22,960 nucleotides of DNA from GCA-2747515 sp964427825 (GTDB lineage Bacteria; Patescibacteriota; Minisyncoccia; Moranbacterales; GCA-2747515): positions 1 through 22,960 of the forward strand of contig CAYRUU010000014.1 in NCBI GenBank assembly GCA_964427825.1. Direction: 5' to 3'. The notes beneath the pieces are model-generated. The model had not been told where the DNA came from. It searched no databases and saw only the letters and a program-made list of their open reading frames with translations. The translations under genes and the position numbers were made by a program. Each line of letters begins with the position of its first letter. The stretch's first letter is position 1. Of this stretch, positions 1-7,265 are shown piece by piece.

Positions 1-32
1 AGCGTTAATCATTATCGTAGAGAGTATGAATA

Positions 33-734
33 GTGAGCATTGGGGACATATTGAAGCAGGTCTTAATAAGAAAGAAAACCAAAGGCGTGCAGCTTCCTGC
101 GGGCGATCTGGAAAAGATTTGGCTTTTGGCGCAATTTGCCAGAAAAACACAGGATATTTTTTCCGGCAAGGTGGTTGGTCAGATGAGATTTGCCGGGGTT
201 AATCGTTTGGAAACGGTGGAGTTGAAAAAATCCGTGTGTTCGGTGAGAGATCTAGACCGTATTATGGAAAAATACGATCGGGGTAGAGATGGCAGCACCG
301 TGGATCAGGCGTTGTGGGAAAGTTTCATTGATCAGGCAGTATCGCCGGTAGATCAAGCCTTACTTTTTCAAGAAGCACGTTTGTTGGGATTTTTTGACGA
401 TTCTGCGGGCTGGAAAATGCCAGATTATGGTTCCATTGCCGAGATTGTACGACCACTGACACGGCAGGATATTCATCCGGAAAAATTTCACGACGTGTTT
501 CGTGACAGTGTATTTTTGAGTGCGCGCGATGTGGTGCAATTGGCTTTTGGGAAAGCGCCGGAGCGGACACAGTTTCCCGACATGGACGCGCCGGAGGACA
601 GTCATGATAAATACAACAAAGAAAAACTTCCCGACAGTGAATTTGACGCGATAGATGATGTTCTCAAAAATGCCGCAAGCATGCTGGCGCAGTTTGAAGA
701 AGGAAAAGCGTTAGCCTGTGCAGAAGCAGAGTAG
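33..734 (+). CDS. Hypothetical protein, 233 aa
   Basis: I do not recognise this protein. The frame has stops at 6-8, 18-20 and 27-29, so the GTG at 33 is the first usable start. An AGAGAG stretch at about 19-24 could act as a weak Shine-Dalgarno. The product is soluble-looking and acidic towards the C-terminus, with no signal peptide, no membrane segment and no catalytic motif that I can name. The N-terminus is basic (KKTKG near residue 15) and the middle is rich in aromatic and charged residues. Base use is G/T-rich on the coding strand, as in most genes here, which supports it being a real resident gene. It is separated from the next gene by about 50 bases with no clear terminator. Function unknown. 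Confidence 0.7.
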   Translation: MSIGDILKQVLIRKKTKGVQLPAGDLEKIWLLAQFARKTQDIFSGKVVGQMRFAGVNRLETVELKKSVCSVRDLDRIMEKYDRGRDGSTVDQALWESFIDQAVSPVDQALLFQEARLLGFFDDSAGWKMPDYGSIAEIVRPLTRQDIHPEKFHDVFRDSVFLSARDVVQLAFGKAPERTQFPDMDAPEDSHDKYNKEKLPDSEFDAIDDVLKNAASMLAQFEEGKALACAEAE

Positions 735-785
735 CCTATTTTTCAGATAGTTTTCTAAAAACAATATCAACTAAAAAACACCTCC

Positions 786-1778
786 ATGCCAAACATATCC
801 CCAACCTGCCAAAATTACAAAGAGCGTCTGGAAGAACTACAAACCCTCTTCCATAAACTCCAACAAGAAAAAGACCGTGCAGAAGTAGACGGTTTAGTCC
901 ACAATGACAAAGGAGAAAGCATTGTGGAAATCAAAAAACAATTAGAAACTAAAATACATCAATTTCAAAAAGAATTCCAAGAATTTCTCTCTGTCATACC
1001 CGAACGTGCTCAAGAAATTATGGGCAATAAACAATTTATCGGTCTCGCCCAATTGGAAAATACCTTCGGCACAATTTTTGACACAGAAAACATCCCCAAA
1101 ATTCCTTTCTCCGAAGAAGAACTCACTCATGCCAAAAAACTTGGTCACGTGCTGGAGCTTTTCTTTGACACAGACAAAGATGGCAGACCCATGACGGTAG
1201 GATATATGCAAGAACTTGTCACAAACCAAACAGCCGATGGACGAAAATTTCTTTGGGATAATCGTCACGCAACAAACACACTGTTCAAAGCCCAAACACC
1301 CCGCCCAGGCTGGCGGCTCACCACACCGGACATCATCAATGATTCTACAAAAAAAGACTATATCCAACAAACAGAACTTCTCATCACCTATCTTACAAAA
1401 AACGTCTTTCCCAACACACCACTGCCGGAGCACTATCAAAAAGCTATTGCAGAGTTTCATGCACAAAAACAAGAACTAGAAAAACTTGCAACATCAATAG
1501 ACGACGAAGACAACGAAGAGGCTGCCAAAAGACTAGCAGCGCTCACTATCAATCAAATCATCCGAGAACGTTACTCCGAACGTCTCCAAAGCATCCTCAC
1601 GGCGGCAAAAAATTTTGCAACGAAGCCACTGGAAGAAATCTATACATGGACGAACAGCCTTAATTCTAATGACAGTCTTGTCATCGTTGGCTATGCCGAT
1701 GAACGTCGGTTGGGGCAAGCCTGGTCGTGCGCTTGGCACTGTTGGTGTTTGTTTTTCCCGCAGTGGGTGATGTTTTAG
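786..1778 (+). CDS. Hypothetical protein with anomalous composition and a suspect C-terminus, 330 aa
   Basis: Not recognised. The first ~300 residues are Lys/Glu/Gln-rich and look helical, with likely coiled-coil stretches near residues 10-35 and 40-75 and a charged acidic patch (DDEDNEE) near residue 240. No signal peptide or membrane segment is visible. The coding strand is rich in A and C up to about 1690, whereas nearly all other genes here are G/T-rich. From about 1690 the composition switches and the last ~28 residues become Trp- and Cys-rich, unlike the rest, so the true C-terminus may have been lost at a rearrangement. No Shine-Dalgarno precedes the ATG; CACCTCC lies there instead. 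Either a recently acquired or inverted gene, or a truncated one. Confidence 0.6.
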   Translation: MPNISPTCQNYKERLEELQTLFHKLQQEKDRAEVDGLVHNDKGESIVEIKKQLETKIHQFQKEFQEFLSVIPERAQEIMGNKQFIGLAQLENTFGTIFDTENIPKIPFSEEELTHAKKLGHVLELFFDTDKDGRPMTVGYMQELVTNQTADGRKFLWDNRHATNTLFKAQTPRPGWRLTTPDIINDSTKKDYIQQTELLITYLTKNVFPNTPLPEHYQKAIAEFHAQKQELEKLATSIDDEDNEEAAKRLAALTINQIIRERYSERLQSILTAAKNFATKPLEEIYTWTNSLNSNDSLVIVGYADERRLGQAWSCAWHCWCLFFPQWVMF

Positions 1779-1844
1779 GAAGATCTGTATCATGATATCT
1801 CTTATACACAGGGTGGGGTGGAATGGATGAAAAAAAACGGAGCA

Positions 1845-1873
1845 TTGTGAAAATGGTCGTTGTGCGCTACACT
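1845..1873 (+). promoter_or_regulatory. Candidate promoter of uppP
   Basis: TTGTGA (1845-1850) and TACACT (1868-1873) are separated by 17 bases. Each hexamer matches the sigma-70 consensus at four or five of six positions. A transcript would begin around 1880-1882, almost at the uppP ATG, so the mRNA may be leaderless. Prediction from sequence only. Confidence 0.45.
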
Positions 1874-1881
1874 TGGTAGGT

Positions 1882-2661
1882 ATGGAATTATCATTAGTGC
1901 AATCCGTTTTTTTGGGATGTGTGGAAGGGCTCACGGAGTTTTTGCCCGTGTCGTCGACAGCACACCTCATTATGACGTCGAGGCTTTTGGGTGTGGAGCA
2001 GACGGCATTTATGAAGAGTTTTGAGATCATCATCCAGCTCGGGTCCATCCTTGCCGTGGTGGCGTTGTATTGGCGTAGTTTTTTGGAGTGGGACGTTGTG
2101 AAGCGGCTTGCCGTGGCGTTTGTACCGACGGCGATCATCGGACTTGTATTGTACAAGGTTGTCAAGACGGTATTTATGGAGAGTTACGGTCTGATTGTGG
2201 CAATGCTGCTTTTGGGCGGTGTGGCGCTCATTCTCTTTGAACGATGGCACACGGAAAAAGACGATGCCCTTGCGGAGATCAAGGATATGCCGTATGGGAT
2301 GTGTGCGCTCATTGGTGTGTGTCAGTCGTTGGCGATGGTGCCAGGAGTGTCGCGATCGGCGGCAACGGTTGTGGGTGGGTTGTTTTTGGGGATGCGGCGC
2401 GCGGCGATTGTGCAATTCTCGTTTTTGCTTGCGGTGCCGACGATGGCGGCAGCGACGGGGTTGGATGTGATGAAAAACGCCATGCTGTTTTCCGCAGAAC
2501 AGACCAGTGTGCTCGCCGTAGGATTTGTGACGGCATTTGTGATGGCAATTGTTGCGATGCGCTCGTTTTTGGCATATGTGAAAAAACATTCATTTACGGT
2601 ATTTGGTGTATATCGGATTGTGATTGCCGTGATCTTTGTGATGTTTTTTGTGAACATGTAA
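1882..2661 (+). CDS. uppP: Undecaprenyl-diphosphatase UppP (BacA family)
   Basis: Integral membrane phosphatase that converts undecaprenyl diphosphate to undecaprenyl phosphate, recycling the lipid carrier for peptidoglycan and surface polysaccharide. Both family signatures are present: EGLTEFLPVSSTAHL at residues 15-29 (the two catalytic-region glutamates and the serines) and PGVSRSAATV at 154-163, including the conserved Arg158. About seven or eight hydrophobic segments fill the 259 residues, the usual family length. I chose the ATG at 1882 over a TTG at 1873 because the protein then begins with the typical MELSLVQSV-like N-terminus and because the TTG falls inside the predicted promoter. 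A 2H phosphoesterase gene follows after 7 bases. It works with the glycan-assembly genes further along the window. Confidence 0.96.
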   Translation: MELSLVQSVFLGCVEGLTEFLPVSSTAHLIMTSRLLGVEQTAFMKSFEIIIQLGSILAVVALYWRSFLEWDVVKRLAVAFVPTAIIGLVLYKVVKTVFMESYGLIVAMLLLGGVALILFERWHTEKDDALAEIKDMPYGMCALIGVCQSLAMVPGVSRSAATVVGGLFLGMRRAAIVQFSFLLAVPTMAAATGLDVMKNAMLFSAEQTSVLAVGFVTAFVMAIVAMRSFLAYVKKHSFTVFGVYRIVIAVIFVMFFVNM

Positions 2662-2668
2662 CAGTGAA

Positions 2669-3199
2669 ATGATGATGGATTATAATATTGCCATTGATCC
2701 TTCGCGCGATATTTGCGAAAAGGCATATGCACACAGCGCGGCTATTGCTCCGCAGGGTACATTTTTTATCCTGGAAGAAGGGCGCTGCCTCCCACATATC
2801 TCATTAGCGCACTTTACATGCACACAAGAAAAAGCTTCTCTGATTTTTCAGGATGTCAAAACGTTTTTAAATACATGCCATCCCTTTTTTCTTCGTAGCA
2901 CGAAATGTGTCGCCTATAAGAACGAGTGGATCTTTATGGAGTATGCCATGACGGAAGAGCTTGCGCGTATTGAAAAGAATCTTGTTTTGATACTTGGACA
3001 ACACGGTAGTAAGAAAACATCGTATGCTTTTTCTCTGCTACCTCCGCACCTTACTCTCACGCGACTGCTTTCTGCAACGCATGCTGTCAAAGATATGCCG
3101 GAAGATGATTTTTCTTTTATGGTGCAACAGGTGAATTTGTTTGAAAGAGGTGAACATGGCACAGCGATTCGGATTTGTGAGGAGTATGCTCTTTCTTAA
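2669..3199 (+). CDS. 2H phosphoesterase superfamily protein (2'-5' RNA ligase/LigT-like)
   Basis: The protein carries the two H-x-[ST]-hydrophobic motifs of the 2H superfamily: PHISL with His43/Ser45 and PHLTL with His127/Thr129. They are spaced as expected for a duplicated fold of about 176 residues. Members cleave or ligate 2',5' or cyclic phosphodiester bonds in RNA or nucleotides. The true substrate here cannot be told from sequence. No signal peptide or membrane segment is visible, so it should be cytoplasmic. The start is one of three tandem codons (ATG ATG ATG at 2669-2677) and the exact one is uncertain. It sits 7 bases after uppP and 12 before folD and is probably co-transcribed with both. 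The motifs are clear but overall similarity to named members is not evident by eye. Confidence 0.75.
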   Translation: MMMDYNIAIDPSRDICEKAYAHSAAIAPQGTFFILEEGRCLPHISLAHFTCTQEKASLIFQDVKTFLNTCHPFFLRSTKCVAYKNEWIFMEYAMTEELARIEKNLVLILGQHGSKKTSYAFSLLPPHLTLTRLLSATHAVKDMPEDDFSFMVQQVNLFERGEHGTAIRICEEYALS

Positions 3200-3211
3200 A
3201 AAAATAGTACT

Positions 3212-4060
3212 ATGCATCTCATTGACGGAAAAATGTTGGCAGGGCAAAAGCGCGCGGCAGTGAAAGAACGCATTGACGCGGCGGGCATTACGCCGTCGCT
3301 TGCGGTGATCCTTGTGGGGGACGATCCGGCGTCGCATCTGTATGTCACGCTCAAACAGAAGGCGGCAAAAGAGGTTGGCGTGGATGTACACACGTACCGC
3401 ATGGACGCGGATACGTCGGCGGAAAAAGTCAAGGAGGTCATCGCGTTTCTCAATGCGGACACGGATGTGGACGGCATATTGATCCAACTACCGTTGCCAG
3501 CGCATCTGGATGCCGATGACATTGTGGCGGCGATGGATCCGACAAAGGATGTAGATGGCTTTCATCCGGACAATCGCGCGAAGTTTTTTGCCGACGATCC
3601 GAGTGGTGTATATCCGGTATTTCCCGCTGCCATTATGGCACTGATTGACGCATGCGATGTGGACATCGCGGGGAAGAAAGCCGTGGTGCTTGGCAAAAGT
3701 GATGTGTTTGACGATGTGATGACACATGCACTGGTGCGTCGCGGGTGCGACACGCAATTTGTGTGTTGTACGTGCAAGGAACAATTCACGCCGGAGGAGG
3801 AGCGTGTGATCGCTGATGCGGATATTGTGGTGACAGCGATTGGTGTGCCAGAGCTGGTGTGTGGCGATATCATCAAAGACGGCGCGATTGTGATTGATGG
3901 CGGCATCAGCAAGATTGGCGAAAGCACAGTGGGCGATGTGGCGAACTACACGTGCGCCAAACGCAACATCTTTCTCTCGCCCGTGCCGGGCGGTGTCGGT
4001 CCGATGACGATCGCATGTCTTTTGGAAAACGTGGTATACTTACACCAAGCACAACGATAA
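3212..4060 (+). CDS. folD: Bifunctional methylenetetrahydrofolate dehydrogenase/methenyltetrahydrofolate cyclohydrolase FolD
   Basis: Cytosolic enzyme that interconverts 5,10-methylene-, 5,10-methenyl- and 10-formyl-tetrahydrofolate. Length (282 aa) is normal. Seen in order: VGDDPAS at 35-41, catalytic Tyr44-x3-Lys48 (YVTLK), ILIQLPLP at 89-96 with the substrate-site Gln92, KDVDGFHPDN at 112-121 with Asp115, and PVPGGVGPMT at 258-267. These catalytic residues are intact. The nucleotide-binding loop is odd: the usual GRSxxVGxP is here GKSDVFDDV at 161-169, so the Val-Gly and Pro are replaced. Cofactor binding may therefore be altered. The gene ends just after an extended -10 element that probably drives the next gene. 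Identity is secure; cofactor preference is open. Confidence 0.95.
   Translation: MHLIDGKMLAGQKRAAVKERIDAAGITPSLAVILVGDDPASHLYVTLKQKAAKEVGVDVHTYRMDADTSAEKVKEVIAFLNADTDVDGILIQLPLPAHLDADDIVAAMDPTKDVDGFHPDNRAKFFADDPSGVYPVFPAAIMALIDACDVDIAGKKAVVLGKSDVFDDVMTHALVRRGCDTQFVCCTCKEQFTPEEERVIADADIVVTAIGVPELVCGDIIKDGAIVIDGGISKIGESTVGDVANYTCAKRNIFLSPVPGGVGPMTIACLLENVVYLHQAQR
4032..4040 (+). promoter_or_regulatory. Candidate extended -10 promoter for the subtilase gene
   Basis: TGG followed directly by TATACT (4035-4040), inside the 3' end of folD and 30 bases before the ATG at 4070. No good -35 hexamer is seen 16-18 bases upstream. The same TGN-TATACT layout recurs before several other genes in the window. 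Confidence 0.5.
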
Positions 4061-4069
4061 TATTTTTGT

Positions 4070-6193
4070 ATGCACCAATTCCTCATGGTGCCATTTTTGG
4101 TAATACTTTCCTTGTCCTTCCTATGTTCTTCAGGGATCTTTTTTGCGTCCGATGTTTTTGCCGGTGCGCTGGAGCCGGGTAAGCCGGTGAAGATCTATAT
4201 TTTGGATTCGGGGTTTAATCCGAACGAGGCACTCAACATTCCGCAAAAAGACCTTATTTTACATGATACATTTGGTGGATCAAATGGTATTAGCACAGCC
4301 TACAAAGATCACGGTACTGCAATGGTCCAAGAATATTATAAAAAACTCGCACCGGAAATACAGCAGGGTAAGGTGGAACTGCATATTGTTAAAGTAGAAA
4401 AAAACTCTCCGAGATCTTTTGATGATAAAGCAGTGGAAAGAGCACTTGCGCTTGCACGCGATAATGGCGCACATATTATTAATCTCAGCATGGGCAGTGC
4501 AGAAGAAACAATAAATTCTCCAAGTCGAAAGTACAGAAAAGACATACTTGATGATTTACAAAAAAGCGGCACAATTATAGTTGCGAGTGCAGGCAATGAT
4601 GGCGACAGGCTACTTGGCAGGGATTATGTTACTGATTTTTCAACGCATCTGGGGGTCATATCTGTCGGAGGTCTTGACCCAGCGAAAAATAATCAAGAAA
4701 TTATTGATTACTCATCAGGATCAATGACTGGTCGTGTGGATGTTTATGCAACAACTGTTACTGAGAATGGTGGAACATCCACCGCCACGGCGTATACAGG
4801 TGCAACAATTGCCAAAGAATTTGTGGGTGGTCGCTTGAATGCATCTTTTGATTATGATGGTGATGGAAAGTTGCGCGGGCGAGAAGTGATTAGTTTTTTG
4901 AGTAGTCCACAATTTTCCGATAAGGCTAATGTTGTGGGGGCAGATGAGGCAGCATATAAGTCGCTTTTGATTACAGGATGGGAGTATGATGAACAAAAAA
5001 ATCAATTTTTTCTCATAAACAAAGAGGGAAAGCGAAAATATGTTGTGCCGGAACATATTGGTATTTATGATCAGCCATCCGTAATTGCGCAGCGTATGAA
5101 GGATTATGGCATTGCACCCTACCCATGGATGTCTAACAAAAACTTATATCGTGATATTGGATTAGCGCCGTTTTGGGAAGGAGTAAATGATCCAAGCGCT
5201 CAAATGTCAAAAGATCTTTTTAGAATGTCGGTAGAACTGTCATCACATGGGTGGAATTATGATAGGGATACGGGTGAATTTTGGATAACATATGATAATG
5301 AAATTTTGGGGGAACGACAAACAAGTTTTAAATTTGATGATGTTAAAAAATTTGATAAAGACTCCTTCTGTGAGTGGATGCGCGCTGAAAAACTTTTAAC
5401 TGTGGGCTATAGTTTTATGTTAGATGAGCGGATTATTGTAGAATATTCCAAAGAGTGTGGTGGACCAGAGTCGTGTAAAGCGCCATGTACTTCGAAGAAC
5501 GGTCGCTGCATTCTGCCGTGTGTAAAAAAAACAAATGGAGATTGCCTTACAAAACAGGATTTGCGTGACCCTGTAATGTACAAATTTCTCCTTTTACGTA
5601 AGGGTCATGTTGGTAAAAGGAATGTACCATTTGTAGAAAATTCTGAAGTGTGTGCAACAAATAGGCAGGACACACAAACATTGAGTGCACAAAATGATGA
5701 CAGTGCATCGCAAGATGGCACCGTGCAGTCTCCCGCAGAGAATAGCGGTGGTGGCACTGCCGCTGGTAGCGGGGCTGTCACCGGTGTCGGCGGCTCGGGT
5801 GTTGCAGACACCGGCAATGCCTTGGTGAATTGTGGAAAGTCCGGTCAGCCATCGTGCACAATGTGTGATCTGATTGCGGGGATTCATGGCATTGTGCAAT
5901 GGTTGGTGAAGATCATGATCGTGGTGGCGCTTGTCATTATCACTGTGGCCGGCATAATGTATATTGTGTCTGCCGGAGGGTCGCTGACAAACACGGCGGT
6001 AGGTGCGATTAAATACACACTGATCGGTGTGACGGTGGTGTTGGTGGCGTTTCTTGCCATCACATTTTTGCTCAATCGTGTGTTTGATGTGGACACGAAA
6101 CTGCTGGAGAAAGGTGGTTTGCAGGGGGTTGGATCACATGCGTGGAATTTTTCATGTATAGCCACACCAACAGGTGGGGAAACATCACGATAG
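4070..6193 (+). CDS. Secreted subtilisin-like (S8) protease with EF-hand loop and VirB2/TrbC-like C-terminal helices, 707 aa
   Basis: Residues 1-31 form a signal peptide (hydrophobic core 6-24, likely cleavage after an Ala near 28-33). The S8 triad is visible: Asp46 in YILDSG, His81 in DHGTAM and Ser237 in GTSTAT, with the oxyanion Asn176 in ASAGND. Residues 261-272 form a canonical 12-residue EF-hand loop (DYDGDGKLRGRE). Two related segments follow (GWEYD at 303-307 and GWNYD at 394-398), then six cysteines at 463-492 and a Gly/Ser/Ala-rich linker at 550-585. The C-terminus has two helices (about 607-633 and 650-671) separated by SAGGS, like the VirB2/TrbC pilin-type proteins common in CPR genomes. 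I infer a membrane-anchored or pilin-linked extracellular protease. Substrate unknown. The middle of the gene is more AT-rich than its ends. Confidence 0.85.
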   Translation: MHQFLMVPFLVILSLSFLCSSGIFFASDVFAGALEPGKPVKIYILDSGFNPNEALNIPQKDLILHDTFGGSNGISTAYKDHGTAMVQEYYKKLAPEIQQGKVELHIVKVEKNSPRSFDDKAVERALALARDNGAHIINLSMGSAEETINSPSRKYRKDILDDLQKSGTIIVASAGNDGDRLLGRDYVTDFSTHLGVISVGGLDPAKNNQEIIDYSSGSMTGRVDVYATTVTENGGTSTATAYTGATIAKEFVGGRLNASFDYDGDGKLRGREVISFLSSPQFSDKANVVGADEAAYKSLLITGWEYDEQKNQFFLINKEGKRKYVVPEHIGIYDQPSVIAQRMKDYGIAPYPWMSNKNLYRDIGLAPFWEGVNDPSAQMSKDLFRMSVELSSHGWNYDRDTGEFWITYDNEILGERQTSFKFDDVKKFDKDSFCEWMRAEKLLTVGYSFMLDERIIVEYSKECGGPESCKAPCTSKNGRCILPCVKKTNGDCLTKQDLRDPVMYKFLLLRKGHVGKRNVPFVENSEVCATNRQDTQTLSAQNDDSASQDGTVQSPAENSGGGTAAGSGAVTGVGGSGVADTGNALVNCGKSGQPSCTMCDLIAGIHGIVQWLVKIMIVVALVIITVAGIMYIVSAGGSLTNTAVGAIKYTLIGVTVVLVAFLAITFLLNRVFDVDTKLLEKGGLQGVGSHAWNFSCIATPTGGETSR

Positions 6194-6276
6194 CACGCCG
6201 TCGCGCAACATCGGGTTTTTCCCTTTAACCGTGGAAGAGGGGTGGCAATACCGGCATCTTCTTTTTCATGATCGTG

Positions 6277-6360
6277 TGCCTCGGGAGAGACTTGAACTCT
6301 CACTGCATTGCTACAACTGGATTTTGAGTCCAGCGCGTCTACCAGTTCCGCCACCGAGGC
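6277..6360 (-). tRNA. tRNA-Leu (CAA)
   Basis: Read on the - strand from 6360 to 6277. The acceptor arm GCCTCGG pairs with CCGAGGC, followed by discriminator A. The anticodon stem CTGGA/TCCAG encloses CTCAAAA, giving anticodon CAA (reads UUG). The long class II variable arm has a short TGTA/TGCA stem with a GCAA loop, and the T-arm is GAGAG-TTCAAGT-CTCTC. CCA is not encoded. It is the only gene on this strand in the window. Confidence 0.95.
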
Positions 6361-6373
6361 ATGAACGCATCTT

Positions 6374-6406
6374 TTGCGTACGTTGGGTATTGTAGTATAC
6401 TATACA
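6374..6406. promoter_or_regulatory. Candidate divergent promoter region between tRNA-Leu and parA
   Basis: TAGTATACTA at 6394-6403 is a perfect palindrome, so TATACT reads as a -10 box on both strands. On + it has TTGCGT at 6374-6379 with a 16-base spacer. On - it lies about 35-40 bases upstream of the tRNA 5' end, with no convincing -35. It could fire the tRNA, parA or both. Confidence 0.35.
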
Positions 6407-6460
6407 AAGGATTTCAAGTGTCTGCCGCCATGCGAGATGTGAGGGGAAAAATGCGGCACG

Positions 6461-6469
6461 TGGTAAACT
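6461..6469 (+). promoter_or_regulatory. Candidate extended -10 promoter of parAB
   Basis: TGG followed by TAAACT (6464-6469), 20 bases before the parA ATG. It overlaps a CACGTG core at 6457-6462 that loosely resembles a parS half-site arrangement. No -35 box is evident. Confidence 0.35.
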
Positions 6470-6489
6470 GATGAGCATCATACACGGAT

Positions 6490-7254
6490 ATGGCGAAGAT
6501 TATTGCATTTATCAATCAAAAAGGCGGTGTCGGCAAGACGACAAGCGCGGTCAATACGGCAAGCTACTTGTCCGATATGGGCAAATTTGTGCTTTTGGTG
6601 GATTTGGATCCGCAGGGCAATGCGTCGTCGGGGCTGGGGATTGATCCGCGATCTGTGGAGCACAGTCTCTACTCCACAATGGTGGGCGGTGGCAATGTGC
6701 GCGAGGCGATTGTCACCACGGGCGTGGATGGATTGCATTTGGTGCCGGCGACGGCGGATTTGGCAGGTGCCAACATTGACCTTGTGGACATGGAGCAGCG
6801 AGAATTTCGCTTGTACAATGTCTTACGTCAGGTACGCATGGACTATGAGTACATCATCATTGACTCACCGCCAAGCTTGGGTCTTTTGACGATCAATGGA
6901 CTTGTGGCGTCGGACAGTGTGATCATTCCCGTGCAGGCGGAGTACTATGCACTGGAAGGATTGGGGCAACTTTTGGAGACCATTCAACTGGTGCAAAATA
7001 ACTTGCAGCCAAAACTATCCATCATGGGCGCGGTGATCACGTTGTACGATCGGCGCAATCGCTTGGCACGGCAAGTCGTGCGTGAGATGCGGCAACACTT
7101 TCCCGGACACGTCTTTGAGAGTATTATTCCGCGCAATGTGCGGTTGGCAGAGGCGCCGAGCTTTGGGCAGCCCATCACGATTTTTGACGCATTTAACAAA
7201 GGCGCAAACGCCTACAAGGCGCTGGCAAAAGAAATTCTCGCATTAGACGCATAA
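6490..7254 (+). CDS. parA: Chromosome partitioning ATPase ParA (Soj)
   Basis: Deviant Walker-type P-loop ATPase that binds DNA non-specifically and drives segregation of ParB-parS complexes. The N-terminal KGGVGKTT (residues 11-18) contains both signature lysines, VDLDPQGN (37-44) is the Walker A' region, and IIIDSPPSLG (122-131) is the Walker B region with Asp125. The length of 254 aa is typical of chromosomal Soj proteins, without the extra N-terminal helix-turn-helix of many plasmid ParAs. The start is fixed by the MAKIIAFINQKGG N-terminus. No strong Shine-Dalgarno is visible. parB follows after 11 bases, giving the usual parAB operon. It lies next to a divergent tRNA-Leu rather than near obvious replication-origin genes. 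Confidence 0.96.
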   Translation: MAKIIAFINQKGGVGKTTSAVNTASYLSDMGKFVLLVDLDPQGNASSGLGIDPRSVEHSLYSTMVGGGNVREAIVTTGVDGLHLVPATADLAGANIDLVDMEQREFRLYNVLRQVRMDYEYIIIDSPPSLGLLTINGLVASDSVIIPVQAEYYALEGLGQLLETIQLVQNNLQPKLSIMGAVITLYDRRNRLARQVVREMRQHFPGHVFESIIPRNVRLAEAPSFGQPITIFDAFNKGANAYKALAKEILALDA

Positions 7255-7265
7255 CAGCAAGTATT

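Noticed and set aside
1727..1795. A 22-codon frame encoding a signal-peptide-like hydrophobic peptide
   Set aside because: Too short, no ribosome site and no known small membrane protein match; treated as a possible remnant only.
1894..2589. A long antisense frame opposite uppP
   Set aside because: His/Arg-rich shadow produced by the strong base skew of uppP; no start signals or motifs. Similar long antisense frames opposite comEC (for example 15262-15630) and the sugar transferase were dismissed for the same reason.
6215..6245. Hairpin CCCTTT/AGAGGG between the subtilase and tRNA-Leu as a bidirectional terminator
   Set aside because: The stem is only six pairs with a nine-base loop, and no T-run follows in the + direction; not convincing.
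5884..6354. A 156-codon reading frame on the - strand starting MAELVDALDSKSS
   Set aside because: Its N-terminal part is the translated tRNA-Leu, a well-known annotation artefact, and the rest is antisense to the subtilase C-terminus.
6452..6467. A CACGTG-centred site upstream of parA as a parS site
   Set aside because: Only 10 of 16 positions match the TGTTTCACGTGAAACA consensus and both arms are broken. Other CACGTG cores (1146, 11187, 22001, 22036 regions) are no better.
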